Source: Pseudomonas sp. ACN8 (GTDB lineage Bacteria; Pseudomonadota; Gammaproteobacteria; Pseudomonadales; Pseudomonadaceae). From it: DNA of 64,000 nt. Numbering within the stretch: position 1 is the stretch's first letter; the number at the start of each line of letters is the position of its first letter. The notes under the pieces were generated by a model, which did not search any database, was not told where the DNA came from, and was given only the letters and a program-made list of their open reading frames with translations. This document shows positions 28,416 to 37,781 of this stretch, one piece after another. The DNA is taken from assembly GCF_002303925.1 (NCBI RefSeq), contig NZ_MRCS01000033.1, positions 1 through 64,000 on the forward strand, read 5' to 3'. The translations under genes were made by a program, and so were the position numbers.

Positions 28416-28688
28416 GTAACACCTCCAAACGTTCCGGGATATCTGGCTCCCCCAGCGCACTGGCCTGTCACACCACCGACGATTTACTATCGCCTCAACT
28501 GTCTGGATCGACACTATCAATATACGCCTGGATTCGATCAATTCCCCACTTCACCGGGTCGACTTTTTCAACAGCGGCTACACTGCAAACACATTTACTT
28601 ACAAATACTTCATTTGCAAAAAACCGGTCTTGCAACTATAGGTGATAAGTTATGGCCCTCGATCGGGCCAAGAGATGCCTAGCCTCAC

Positions 28689-29984
28689 ATGCGCATCAAG
28701 CTACCCAGTATTTCTGCCCTCGGTGCTTATCTCGCACTGTCTTGCCTCTTTGTGACCGCATGGTTACTCAATCCTGCCCACACGCATTCGTCCTTTGCGA
28801 TGAATCCGGTGAAGGCTGTGGCCGATCAAGTGGCCAGGCCCATTTATACCAGCCGTTTCGCCTCGTCCGGGCTGGTGGACTTCGTGCATTCCTCGGCCGT
28901 AACCGCCTTGCCTGACGGTAGCTTGATGACAGCCTGGTTTGCTGGCTCTCGCGAAGGCGCAGCCGATGTGCAGGTGCGTTCCGCCCGCTTCGACGAGAAA
29001 ACCGGCGAATGGGGTGCTGAGCAGGTATTGGCGACTCGGAGTTCGACCCAACAAGGCACCCAAAGATACATCCGCAAGCTGGGCAATCCGGTGATTGCAC
29101 TGGCGCCGGATAAACGCCTGTGGTTGTTCTACGTATCCGTGTCCATGGGCGGCTGGGCCGGCAGTGCAGTCAACGTCATGGTTTCCGACGACTTCGGTGA
29201 AAATTGGTCCGCTCCGCGCCAACTGATCACGTCCCCCTTTCTGAACATCAGCACCCTGGTCCGATCCGCACCCGTGTTTCATGCCGACGGTTCCATCGGT
29301 TTACCGGTCTACCACGAATTTCTGGGCAAGTTTGCCGAATACCTCTACTTGAGCGCAGACGGTGATGTGATCGACAAATACCGCATCAGCTACGGCAAGA
29401 ACTCATTGCAACCCACGGTGGTTCCGCTGGATGGGCAGCGCGGCATCGCCTTGTTGCGATATGCCGGCAACACTCACCACCGTGTTCTGGCGACCCGCAC
29501 CGAAGATGCCGGACAAACCTGGAGCGAACCTTATCCGCTCGACCCATCGAATCCCAATTCTTCGCTGGCAGCTGTCGCAACCCCCGAACATGGGTTGCTG
29601 GTAGCGCTCAATGACCTGCAAGAGGGGCGCTTCAAGCTGAGCCTTTACGGTACCGACGAAAAAATGGACGATTGGCACTCGTTGCGTGACCTGGACAAAT
29701 CACCTGATCCGGAAGGCGATCCGTTTTCACCCCTGGCCTACAAGAAAATCATAGGCAATGAGTTCCGCGGTTCCAGTGGCGCGCTCCGCCAGCCGCTGGA
29801 GGCGCAATTCCTGAAGAATCTCGACACACGTGTCTGTAACCCCCGAGGCTGCGAGTTTGAATATGAATATCCATATTTCATCCGCAGCCCGGACGGCATG
29901 TATCACCTGGTTTATTCCTGGAACAACACTTTCATCAAGCACGTTGCTTTCAACGATGCGTGGCTGTCCGAGCGACTCAAATGA
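28689..29984 (+). CDS. Exported sialidase-family (BNR repeat) protein
   Basis: 431 residues with an N-terminal hydrophobic segment (ALGAYLALSCLFVTAWLL) that is a signal peptide or anchor. The rest is a predicted six-bladed propeller with BNR/Asp-box repeats SDDFGENWS (about residue 160) and TEDAGQTWSEP (about 274). The region HSSAVTALPDGSLMTAWFAG resembles predicted neuraminidases (COG4692 type). I could not confirm the full catalytic set (Arg triad, Tyr/Glu pair), so hydrolysis of sialic or related acids is possible but unproved. It overlaps the next gene as ATGA, forming an operon with a membrane protein and an LtaS-type enzyme. Confidence 0.8.
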   Translation: MRIKLPSISALGAYLALSCLFVTAWLLNPAHTHSSFAMNPVKAVADQVARPIYTSRFASSGLVDFVHSSAVTALPDGSLMTAWFAGSREGAADVQVRSARFDEKTGEWGAEQVLATRSSTQQGTQRYIRKLGNPVIALAPDKRLWLFYVSVSMGGWAGSAVNVMVSDDFGENWSAPRQLITSPFLNISTLVRSAPVFHADGSIGLPVYHEFLGKFAEYLYLSADGDVIDKYRISYGKNSLQPTVVPLDGQRGIALLRYAGNTHHRVLATRTEDAGQTWSEPYPLDPSNPNSSLAAVATPEHGLLVALNDLQEGRFKLSLYGTDEKMDDWHSLRDLDKSPDPEGDPFSPLAYKKIIGNEFRGSSGALRQPLEAQFLKNLDTRVCNPRGCEFEYEYPYFIRSPDGMYHLVYSWNNTFIKHVAFNDAWLSERLK

Positions 29985-30598
29985 TTAACCTTTGGCAAGC
30001 CCATGTCAGCTTCGCGATGATCCTCTTCCTCGTGCTTCCGTCTTTCGGTTTAAACAGGAACTGGCGTATCGCCCTGCTTGCCGCCTTGCTGGCCGCCAGT
30101 TTCATTCCACTGGACGGGTTGTCGTTGGCCACGTATTTGCGCAGCCACATCGATGACCTTGCGATCACGTCACTCGTGTTCATGGCTTGGGGCTGTTTAC
30201 GTCGGCTGGGCTTCTTGCCGCCTGCGCAGCAAGGTAAAACCGGCATATTGATCATGTTCGCCACATTGGCCCTGGTGCTGTATCCGGCAACCCTTGGTCT
30301 GAGCGATCTGGATCCCTATCGGCTTGGATACAACCCGCGCCCGATGTTGATTTTCTTCGCACTGCTCACACTGGGCCTGTTTTACCTGCGCAACAGCCTG
30401 GCCGTCGTGATGCTGTCCAGCGCGACCCTGGCTTTCATCATCGGGATAAAACCTTCGCAAAACTATTGGGATTACCTGATTGATCCGCTACTGGGTCTGT
30501 TTTGCTGCGCGGCACTTCTGATGATTTTCATACGCTGGACGTACGGTTACCTGAACAAACGACTCAGCTCAGTGCGTAACGTATCCAGATCCGTTTGA
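29981..30598 (+). CDS. Polytopic membrane protein of unknown function
   Basis: 205 residues with about six hydrophobic helices (for example HVSFAMILFLVLPSF, GILIMFATLALVLYPATLGL, LAVVMLSSATLAFIIGI, LLGLFCCAALLMIFI) joined by short loops. I recognise no family motif. It is translationally coupled to the sialidase-like gene (ATGA overlap) and followed within 32 bases by the LtaS-type gene, so it probably works with them in an envelope-glycan or lipid modification step. Confidence 0.75.
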   Translation: MINLWQAHVSFAMILFLVLPSFGLNRNWRIALLAALLAASFIPLDGLSLATYLRSHIDDLAITSLVFMAWGCLRRLGFLPPAQQGKTGILIMFATLALVLYPATLGLSDLDPYRLGYNPRPMLIFFALLTLGLFYLRNSLAVVMLSSATLAFIIGIKPSQNYWDYLIDPLLGLFCCAALLMIFIRWTYGYLNKRLSSVRNVSRSV

Positions 30599-30630
30599 GC
30601 TTCAACGACATATTTAACAGGGGAACATGG

Positions 30631-32667
30631 ATGGCTTGGCTGCAATCGAGACGTTTGCACTATTGGCTAGGCGCAACAGCGATTCTGTTTGCGTTGTTTG
30701 CCCTGCTACGGGTGATGTTCTTTTTCGGCTATTCCGGTTTCGACGCGAATGCCCTGATCGACGACGAGGCCGTACGGGAAACCCTGGGCATCGGTTTTCG
30801 TTTCGATCTGCGCCTGGCCATTCTGGTGATGCTGCCGTTGGCTTTGCTGGCCTGGATTCCTCGCTGGAACCTCACCTCAAGCCGCTTGCTGCGCTGGATC
30901 GCACGTTTTTATATCTTCGCGTCCCTGGGTGCCCTGCTGCTGATCTACATCATCGATTTCGGGCATTACGCGTACCTGGGCGTGAGGATCAACGCCACGG
31001 TATTGCGCTTCATCGAGGATGCACAGATATCCCGTGACATGGTCTGGCAGACCTACCCGGTCATCTGGATTTCTCTGGGTTGGCTGGCAACGGTAGCGCT
31101 GGTGACACTGGCCCTGGTGCGTCTGGAACGAGTGACGCTGGACCGCCCTCGCAAACCGGTTCACCCGCTCTGCGCCACATGGGGCGGCGCGTTGATGGTC
31201 ATGGTGGTATTGCTGGGCATCCTGGGCCGTGTCGAGAACATGAACCTGGAAAACCCGGTGCCATTGCGCTGGAGCGATGCCTTCTTCTCGGGCAATAACC
31301 AGACTGCCGCACTGGGGCTCAACCCGGTGATCTTCCTCTATGACACGCTCAAGGTCGGCCAGTCGCGCTATGACGAAGCGCAGGTGCGCGAGCACTATTC
31401 AGTCATGGCCAACTACCTGGGCGTTGACCAGCCCGATCCGCAATCTCTCAATTTTGTTCGCCACCAGGCACCACAACCTTACAAAGTACCGGGATCACGA
31501 CCGCCAAACGTGATGTTTGTCATGCTTGAATCCTTGGGCACCAGTGCCGTCGGGGCTTACGGCAACCCGATCAATCCGACACCCAATCTCGATCGCCTGG
31601 CCACCCAGAGCTGGTTTTTCGAGCACTTCTATGTGCCGGTAACAGGGACTGCAAAAACCGTATGGGCCAGCATTTCCGGGGTCCCTGACGTCACGCGCCA
31701 GGAGACTGCGACACGTAACCCGCTGATCACCCGGCAGAACTCCCTGGTCAATGCCTTCACCGGCTACGAGAAGATCTACACCATCGGCGGCAACTCCGGC
31801 TGGGCCAACATGAATGCCTTGATTCGGCAAAGCATCGACGGCGTTCGCCTGTACGAAGAGCGGGATTGGAAATCCCCGGTGGTGGATGTCTGGGGCATTT
31901 CAGATCTGGACCTGTTCAAGGAAACCGACCAGCTCCTGCAGGCGCTCCCCAAGGACAAACCGTTCTTTGCGTATGTACAGACTGCCGGCAACCATCGTCC
32001 CTTCACCATTCCCGAGACCAATGATGGATTCGAGGTCAAGCACCCTACCCTCGAGGAAGTCCAGGCCGCAGGATCGCGCAGTGTCGAGCAATACAACGCC
32101 GTGCGCCTGCTGGACTTCAACATCGGCCGCTTGATGGAAATCGCCAAGGCTGGCGGCTACTACGACAACACCATTTTTGTGCTGTTTGGCGACCATAACA
32201 CCCGTATCGCCCAAATCCCTTTCCTGGCCCCGGCCTATGAGCAACTGGGCCTGGAAAGCAATGCGGTGCCGATGATCATCCATGCCCCGGGCTTGCTCGG
32301 GACACGCAAGGTCCAGGAGGCGGTTGGCCTGGTGGATTTGCTGCCAACCGTGGCGGGCATGGCCGGTCTTGAGTTCCGCAACAGCGGCATGGGTCGTGAT
32401 ATCCAGCAGCCGGCGCCCGAGGGTGAACGCGTGGTACCGCTGGTATTGCGTGAGGGAACGTTCCCGTTGATTGCCGGCGTGACTCAACATTACATGGTGC
32501 AAATGGAGCACGACGGCAGTTCGCCAACGCTCCACGACCTTGCCTCGAAGACGCCTCTGGACAACGTGGCGGAGCAAAACCCCGAAGAGTTCAAACGCCT
32601 GGTGCAGTTGACCCGCGCCATGCATGAAACCTCAAGGTTGATGCTGTATCAGAACGTGAGACAGTAA
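30631..32667 (+). CDS. LtaS-type membrane sulfatase-fold phosphoglycerol/phosphoethanolamine transferase
   Basis: 678 residues: four or five N-terminal helices (about 10-190) and a periplasmic sulfatase-fold domain. Catalytic signatures are NVMFVMLESLGTSAVGAY (metal-binding Glu), the nucleophile region VTGTAKT with Thr338, and FVLFGDHNTR near the C-terminal metal site. This is the pattern of lipoteichoic acid synthase and of OpgB-type transferases, which move phosphoglycerol from phosphatidylglycerol to glycans in Gram-negatives. ATG 30631 is preceded by AGGGGAA at good distance; an in-frame TTG at 30595 overlapping the previous gene is an alternative. The neighbouring sialidase-like gene suggests an envelope glycan as acceptor. 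Confidence 0.85.
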   Translation: MAWLQSRRLHYWLGATAILFALFALLRVMFFFGYSGFDANALIDDEAVRETLGIGFRFDLRLAILVMLPLALLAWIPRWNLTSSRLLRWIARFYIFASLGALLLIYIIDFGHYAYLGVRINATVLRFIEDAQISRDMVWQTYPVIWISLGWLATVALVTLALVRLERVTLDRPRKPVHPLCATWGGALMVMVVLLGILGRVENMNLENPVPLRWSDAFFSGNNQTAALGLNPVIFLYDTLKVGQSRYDEAQVREHYSVMANYLGVDQPDPQSLNFVRHQAPQPYKVPGSRPPNVMFVMLESLGTSAVGAYGNPINPTPNLDRLATQSWFFEHFYVPVTGTAKTVWASISGVPDVTRQETATRNPLITRQNSLVNAFTGYEKIYTIGGNSGWANMNALIRQSIDGVRLYEERDWKSPVVDVWGISDLDLFKETDQLLQALPKDKPFFAYVQTAGNHRPFTIPETNDGFEVKHPTLEEVQAAGSRSVEQYNAVRLLDFNIGRLMEIAKAGGYYDNTIFVLFGDHNTRIAQIPFLAPAYEQLGLESNAVPMIIHAPGLLGTRKVQEAVGLVDLLPTVAGMAGLEFRNSGMGRDIQQPAPEGERVVPLVLREGTFPLIAGVTQHYMVQMEHDGSSPTLHDLASKTPLDNVAEQNPEEFKRLVQLTRAMHETSRLMLYQNVRQ

Positions 32668-32731
32668 CGGCTGGTGCCAGCAAGCCCGCGCCTATGGTCC
32701 AGATAGACGCGGGTGGGCCTGAGCGAAGAAA

Positions 32732-33226
32732 TCAGCTGCGCTCGCGGGGAATCAGGCTCTGCAGCTGTTGCGCCAGAAAGTTCGCATCGAATTCAAAGGT
32801 ATCCGGGTCCTTCAAGCCATTGGTCTTGCGCCACTGCCAACCAGTGGACGGCGGCACGCACACCAATGACACACTGCCATAACGCGCTGCGGTAAACCCC
32901 ATCACAGCCACGGAAATCTGCCCGCCGACGCCCATCACATCCGGCACGAACTCCACCGGTTTGCCAGCAATCACAATGGACAGTTTTTCGCTCTTGAACG
33001 TCGAGGTCTCGACTGGCACGCTCGGCCCCGATGCGACATAGGCCTCACGGCTTACTTCCAGCAAATGCGGTACCAGCACCGGCTCCAGCCACTGCTGGAT
33101 CTGATCGAACAGTTCAGCAATGCGCGCCGCCCATTGTGCCGATTGCGACTCGAACAGCTGTTTCTTGTGCGCTTCGCTTTCTGCGTAGTGACGAAGCATC
33201 TCGCCCAGTTGCTGTACATCGTCCAT
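32732..33226 (-). CDS. Conserved hypothetical cytosolic protein
   Basis: 164 residues, no signal peptide or membrane helix. The N-terminal 60 residues are helical and charged (MDDVQQLGEMLRHYAESEAH). The C-terminal part is a predicted beta-rich domain (KLSIVIAGKPVEFVPDVMGV, then GSVSLVCVPPSTGWQW). I do not recognise the family. AAGGA lies nine bases before ATG 33226. It is a single gene, with no evident operon. Confidence 0.7.
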   Translation of the reverse strand: MDDVQQLGEMLRHYAESEAHKKQLFESQSAQWAARIAELFDQIQQWLEPVLVPHLLEVSREAYVASGPSVPVETSTFKSEKLSIVIAGKPVEFVPDVMGVGGQISVAVMGFTAARYGSVSLVCVPPSTGWQWRKTNGLKDPDTFEFDANFLAQQLQSLIPRERS

Positions 33227-33333
33227 TGCGGTGGTCCTTTGGTTGAAGCAGTACTGCGGACTTTCAGAATGGCAGATGCGCGTTGTTCGCGTACGACTAA
33301 AAGCGCGAACGGTACTGGCTGGGAGTCAGAGAG

Positions 33334-33465
33334 ATGCATTCGACATTTTCTGATAGATCGAAATACGGATCTACGGGCCCCTCGCCCGATCACAGCACCC
33401 TGACCTTGCTCGACACCACCGAGCTGCATGCGCAAGCTGCGGTGGCGTTCGCCCTGGGCGACTGA
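33334..33465 (+). CDS. Possible 43-residue protein
   Basis: An open frame starting at ATG 33334 after GGGAG encodes MHSTFSDRSKYGSTGPSPDH and then a short helical end (TTELHAQAAVAFALGD), stopping two bases before the convergent GNAT gene. It could be a small gene or the remnant of a longer one. The flanking 33227-33333 holds nothing recognisable. There is no family match I can name. Confidence 0.3.
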   Translation: MHSTFSDRSKYGSTGPSPDHSTLTLLDTTELHAQAAVAFALGD

Positions 33466-33466
33466 C

Positions 33467-33988
33467 TCAACCGGCCCTGGGCGTACGACGCAGGCGCGCC
33501 ATGCTCAAGGTGTCCACCAGTACGCCGTCGCGCACGGCGTAATCACGGAACAGGCCCTCGGTTTCGAAGCCGAACTTGCGGTACAGGGCAATGGCCGCTT
33601 CGTTGTCGGCATATACCGACAGCTCGATGCGCTGCAGATTCATCCAGTTATCGGCAATATCCAATGCCGTTGCGAGCAGCTTCGAGCCCACGCCTTTGCC
33701 CTGCCAAGCCACCGCAACGCCCATGCCGAAGCTGCCGGCATGGCTGCGACGAATGCGTGAGAATTGCTCCAGGCCAATGTTGCCAACCACCGTGCCTTGA
33801 TGCAGGGCCACCACTTTCACCAGGCGTTCGTTATCCAGCGCCAGGCGACTGCGCCAGAGGTCGGTGGACTGAAACGGCATCTGCAGAGTTTGACGGGCGA
33901 TTGCCGGATCGTTGTACAGCGCCGCAATGCCTTCGATATGGGATTCGTTGAAACGTTCGAGGGTGATGACAGGTTCGGTGGTTGGCAT
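33467..33988 (-). CDS. GNAT-family N-acetyltransferase
   Basis: 173 residues with the GNAT fold. The acetyl-CoA loop is MGVAVAWQGKGVGSKLLATA (Q/R-x-x-G-x-G/A motif), followed by NLQRIELSVYADNEAAIALYRKFGFETEG, the typical beta5-alpha4 signature. It resembles RimJ/PhnO-like acetyltransferases; the substrate is unknown. ATG 33988 was chosen for the AAGGAT upstream; an in-frame start at 34024 would add 12 residues without family support. Confidence 0.88.
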   Translation of the reverse strand: MPTTEPVITLERFNESHIEGIAALYNDPAIARQTLQMPFQSTDLWRSRLALDNERLVKVVALHQGTVVGNIGLEQFSRIRRSHAGSFGMGVAVAWQGKGVGSKLLATALDIADNWMNLQRIELSVYADNEAAIALYRKFGFETEGLFRDYAVRDGVLVDTLSMARLRRTPRAG

Positions 33989-34070
33989 GGGTGAATCATC
34001 CTTGAAGCAGACATGGCCGTTCACTCTATAACGCTACCTTCGGCTGTGGCGAGAACCAATGTGGGAGCAC

Positions 34071-35051
34071 TCAGCTTTCGAACCACTCCCGGCGCTCGCT
34101 GAAGGTGTTTTCGATCAATTCGACGATCATCCGTACCTGCGCGTCGTCCCCGGAATCGGCGTTGACCGCCATCCACACCTGACGCCGCATGGGTTGGTCA
34201 AACAAGCCCGGCAAGGCAATCAGCCCGCGGTCGAAGTGGCTCATGTAGTGCGGCAGCAGGCCGATGCAGGCGCTGCATCGGATCATCTCCAGCATCAGCC
34301 CGTAGGATTGCAGTTGCACCGCCCCCGCCAGGCGCTGGTCCACCAGTGCATTCCATGGCCGGAAACTTTCGACATGGACGTCCGGCCGCCATTGCACCAG
34401 GAGAAAATCGGCCAGGTCATCCATGCATTCCGGCCTGGAGGCAACCCGCGAGTAGCGCTTGGCAATGTGCGGAAGGTAATCGAGTGGCGCCAGGCGCCGG
34501 GGTTCATTGGTGGCAAAGCTCGGCCCCGGCAACGGCGATCCGGTCTCGCCCAGCCACACCACCACGTCGGCGCTGACCGCCTGCAATGACATTTCGCTGT
34601 CGAGCGTGATGATGTCCAGCCGAACGCTGGCGTTGCGCCGCAGCAGTGCAACCAGGTCGCGTCCGAGAATGTCATGCAGGATCGAATCCGCCACGGCCAG
34701 GCGAATCAACGGTTGCTCGATCACCGGCAAATTGCGTTCATGGGCCAGGGCGATCAATTGTGCGTGCAAGCGCAAGCCATCGCGGCTGAGGCTGAATCCA
34801 ATGTCAGAATGGTTGAACAGCGAACACTGCAACTGCGTTTCCAGCAGCACCAGTTGCCTGCGCAGACGGGTGGCCTTGATGTTGAGACTACGGGCGGCCT
34901 GCATGAAGCAACCGCAACGGGCGCTGACGGTGAAACACAGCGCCCGTTCGGGGTCGATACCCGCTGCCAACTGGCGCCAGGACGCGTTTTTATCGATGGC
35001 TACACGATACTCGGCAGCACCCTGTTGGGTGTAGATTTCCATGACTGACAT
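34071..35051 (-). CDS. LysR-type transcriptional regulator
   Basis: 326 residues. The helix-turn-helix lies at about residues 33-75 (ALCFTVSARCGCFMQAARSL ... RLRRQLVLLETQLQCSLFNH), a diverged form of the LysR N-terminal domain with an extra 30 residues in front. The effector domain follows (residues about 115-300; VVVWLGETGSPLPGPSFA). ATG 35051 has AGGGAG upstream. It is adjacent to the AhpD-like gene in the same direction, 73 bases downstream of it, so it may be co-transcribed with and regulate that gene. Confidence 0.82.
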   Translation of the reverse strand: MSVMEIYTQQGAAEYRVAIDKNASWRQLAAGIDPERALCFTVSARCGCFMQAARSLNIKATRLRRQLVLLETQLQCSLFNHSDIGFSLSRDGLRLHAQLIALAHERNLPVIEQPLIRLAVADSILHDILGRDLVALLRRNASVRLDIITLDSEMSLQAVSADVVVWLGETGSPLPGPSFATNEPRRLAPLDYLPHIAKRYSRVASRPECMDDLADFLLVQWRPDVHVESFRPWNALVDQRLAGAVQLQSYGLMLEMIRCSACIGLLPHYMSHFDRGLIALPGLFDQPMRRQVWMAVNADSGDDAQVRMIVELIENTFSERREWFES

Positions 35052-35124
35052 CGAGGACTCCCTGTCGATCGGACACTGACAGGTCCATCCTGCGGATCCT
35101 TCATGAAGCTGCTGTGACAAAGAC

Positions 35125-35565
35125 TCAGGCGCTGGGTGTCTGCCGGAAGCTTACGGCCAGGCGATTCCAGCTGTTGATGGTGGTGACGGCGATGGTCAGG
35201 TCGACCAGTTCGCTTTCACTGAACTGGTCCCGGGTCTGGACGTAGACATCGTCGGGCACATGGCTTTCGGAGAGCAAGGTGACCGCCTCGGTCCAGGCCA
35301 GCGCGGCTCTTTCCCGGGGGTTGAAAAAGTTACTGTCGCGCCAGACCACAATGGAATACAGGCGCCGGTCGCTTTCGCCCAGGCGTCGTGCATCCACCGA
35401 GTGCATGTCGGTGCAAAAGGCACAGCCATTGAGCTGCGAAGCACGAATCTTGATCAGGTGCAGCAGGCCCTGCTCGATGCTCAGGCTGCTGGTCAGGGCC
35501 TCCATGGCGATCATGGCTTTCATCGCCTTGGGGGACGCGCTGTAGTAATCCAGACGGGGGTTCAT
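35125..35565 (-). CDS. AhpD-like carboxymuconolactone decarboxylase-family protein
   Basis: 146 residues with the redox-active signature QLNGCAFCTDMHSVDARR: Cys48, Cys51 and His55. This is the AhpD/alkylhydroperoxidase-like CxxC-x3-H motif of small all-helical trimers or hexamers that reduce peroxides. The tail TIAVTTINSWNRLAVSFRQ is typical. ATG 35565 was chosen from the family N-terminus (MNPRLDYYSASPKAM). It is divergent from the MocR-type regulator at 35771, with a roughly 200-base shared upstream region. Confidence 0.9.
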   Translation of the reverse strand: MNPRLDYYSASPKAMKAMIAMEALTSSLSIEQGLLHLIKIRASQLNGCAFCTDMHSVDARRLGESDRRLYSIVVWRDSNFFNPRERAALAWTEAVTLLSESHVPDDVYVQTRDQFSESELVDLTIAVTTINSWNRLAVSFRQTPSA

Positions 35566-35770
35566 GGAGCGATCTCGTGCAACCGTGAGGTGATTTTCAC
35601 GGTAGTCGCTGGCGCGCAAGCATGACAGATCCAATCAGGCGATTTCCCCGGTGACCAGCGCCACCAGACCAATTGACGGTTTTTCCACTGCACAACTTCT
35701 GTACTACAAGCGGATAAGGGTAATCTTGCGCGACGCACACGCGCCTCAACAGCCCCGGAGCCTCGCCGGT

Positions 35771-37204
35771 ATGGAACTACATGTTGTCATCAACGGCCGC
35801 AAGGATCTGGCCGGCCAGCTGTACAACCAACTGCGCAGCGCCATCGAGTCCGGTCGTCTGACCGCCGGGACGCAACTGCCGCCCAGCCGTTTGCTGGCCG
35901 AACAACTGGGTATTTCGCGCAAGACCATTTCCGACACCTACGCCCAACTGACCTACGAAAACTTCCTCACCGGGGTGGTCGGCAAAGGTACCTACGTCAA
36001 CGCGCGCTCGTCCAAGGTGCAGCGCAAACAGAGCCACACCGAGCTTGCCGGTTTCGAGGTGATCGAGTCCTGGCGCAACCTGCCGGTGTTTCTGCGTCAT
36101 CCGACCCTGGAAGGCTCGCTGCGCTACGACTTCATTGGTGGCGCCACCAGCAAGGGCCAGTTCCCCCAGGATGACTGGCGGCGCTGCACCTCTCATGCGC
36201 TGCGCCAGATGGCCGGTTCCAAGGGCCTCTACAGCCTGCCCGAGGGCTTGCCCGCCTTGCGCAACGCCATTGCGCAGCACATCGCGTTCTCCCGCGGGGT
36301 CAATTGTCAGGATGAGGATGTGGTGGTGTGCAACGGCGCGCAACAGGCGCTGGACCTGATCGCCCGGGTGCTGATCAGTCCGGGCAGCCTGGTCGCCATG
36401 GAGGACCCCGGCTACCCGCCAGCGCGTCTGCTGTTCGGCACCCATGGCGCCACGGTGATAGGCGTGCCGGTGGACGCCGAAGGCATTGTGGTGGACCGGA
36501 TTCCTCGCGGCACTCGCCTGATCTATGTCACCCCGTCGCACCAGTTCCCGCTGGGCATGCCCATGAGCCAGGCACGCCGGGAAGCATTGCTGGCCAAGGC
36601 CCATGAGCTGGGCGCGATCATCATCGAGGACGACTACGACAGCGAATTCCGCTATGAGGGCCGCCCCACCGATTCCCTGCAGAGCATGGATGAACGGGGG
36701 ATCGTCGCTTACGTCGGGACGTTCTCGAAAACCCTGTTACCGGAGCTGCGGCTCGGCTATGCGATCCTGCCGCCGGCGATCCTCGAGGCCGTGGTGCGCG
36801 CCAAACAGCTCACCGACCTGCACACCTCGACCCTGCCGCAATGGGCACTGGCCAAATTCATCGCCGAAGGCTGCCTGCTCAAGCACATCCGGCGCTGCCA
36901 TACGATCTATGCCGGGCGCCGCGAGCGGATCCTGACGCGCATGGCCGGCGACCTCTCGTCCTGGCTTGAGGCGGTGCCGTCTACCGCCGGCTTCCACATG
37001 GTGGTGATGTGCAAAGTGCCGATAGATATTCCATTGGTGATCGAACTGGCGAAAAAAGTCGAAGTCGGGCTCTATGCCATCGACAGTTTTTTCTATCAGG
37101 AAACGCCCAGGGCCGGGCTTTTCTTGGGTTTTGGCGCCATCGAAACCCTCGACATCGACATCGCCCTGGACCGTTTGCGCGACATCCTGCAGCAGGTGGC
37201 CTGA
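35771..37204 (+). CDS. MocR/PdxR-type regulator (GntR HTH fused to aminotransferase-like domain)
   Basis: 477 residues. A winged-helix domain at about 10-75 (AGTQLPPSRLLAEQLGISRK ... GVVGKGTYV) is followed by a fold type I aminotransferase-like domain with the PLP lysine at Lys320 (FSKTLLPELRLGY) and IIEDDYDSEFRYEG. These regulators sense PLP or amino-acid-derived effectors. The ATG at 35771 begins the family N-terminus MELHVVINGRKDLAGQLYNQ; an earlier in-frame start at 35651 would add 40 unsupported residues. It is divergent from the AhpD-like gene, the arrangement MocR proteins often have with their target. Confidence 0.9.
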   Translation: MELHVVINGRKDLAGQLYNQLRSAIESGRLTAGTQLPPSRLLAEQLGISRKTISDTYAQLTYENFLTGVVGKGTYVNARSSKVQRKQSHTELAGFEVIESWRNLPVFLRHPTLEGSLRYDFIGGATSKGQFPQDDWRRCTSHALRQMAGSKGLYSLPEGLPALRNAIAQHIAFSRGVNCQDEDVVVCNGAQQALDLIARVLISPGSLVAMEDPGYPPARLLFGTHGATVIGVPVDAEGIVVDRIPRGTRLIYVTPSHQFPLGMPMSQARREALLAKAHELGAIIIEDDYDSEFRYEGRPTDSLQSMDERGIVAYVGTFSKTLLPELRLGYAILPPAILEAVVRAKQLTDLHTSTLPQWALAKFIAEGCLLKHIRRCHTIYAGRRERILTRMAGDLSSWLEAVPSTAGFHMVVMCKVPIDIPLVIELAKKVEVGLYAIDSFFYQETPRAGLFLGFGAIETLDIDIALDRLRDILQQVA

Positions 37205-37327
37205 CGGATTGGCCTGCGGCTTTATCCGGCGATTGGCTATTGGCGGTCCCAGGGGGCGGGCCTATCCTGCATAGGCGTTATCCCTCAATGAGCAGGATTC
37301 GTCCGGCCTGATTCAGGAGTGTGAGCA

Positions 37328-37621
37328 ATGTCCCATGAAGTGATCAATACCGTACAGGTACAGGCCGCCGCCGGCCGCTCGGATGAACTGGGTAAGCAAC
37401 TGCAAAAGATTGTCGAAACCCTGCGTGAACTACCGGGCTGCGAATCCTATATGGTCGACCGCTGCCCCGAGGACACCAATCGCTGGACCGTCAGCGCCCA
37501 CTGGCAATCGGAAGCGGCCATGCGATCGCATTTCAACTGTCCTGAAGTCCAGGGCTTCATCAGCCTGATAGATAGCCAGTTGGCCAATGCCGTGGACTTC
37601 AACAGTTTTCCGATCGTTTAA
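37328..37621 (+). CDS. Antibiotic biosynthesis monooxygenase (ABM) domain protein
   Basis: 97 residues forming the small dimeric ferredoxin-like ABM fold (YgiN-like): VINTVQVQAAAGRSDELGKQ then LRELPGCESYMVDRCPEDTN and WTVSAHWQSEAAMRSHFN. Members act as quinol or aromatic monooxygenases without a cofactor. It lies 123 bases after the MocR gene, possibly under its control. GGAGTGTGAGCA precedes ATG 37328. Confidence 0.87.
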   Translation: MSHEVINTVQVQAAAGRSDELGKQLQKIVETLRELPGCESYMVDRCPEDTNRWTVSAHWQSEAAMRSHFNCPEVQGFISLIDSQLANAVDFNSFPIV

Positions 37622-37630
37622 CCATTTCCC

Positions 37631-37656
37631 GTGGTGAGGGAACTTGCTCCCTCGCC
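37631..37656. repeat. REP-like palindrome of a second type
   Basis: GAGGGAACTTGCTCCCTC is a short palindrome directly after the ABM gene. It differs from the main REP family of the window and may act as a transcript-end hairpin. Confidence 0.5.
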
Positions 37657-37781
37657 ATCATTTTTTCTCCGTTGGCCTTCCTGCAATTGGCCCCCTCGCC
37701 TTCCAGAATATTGGCTGTTTAACCTCTACAGCTTGCGCACTACTGTGGTTTGCAACAACCAACCACCGCAGGTAAAGAACC

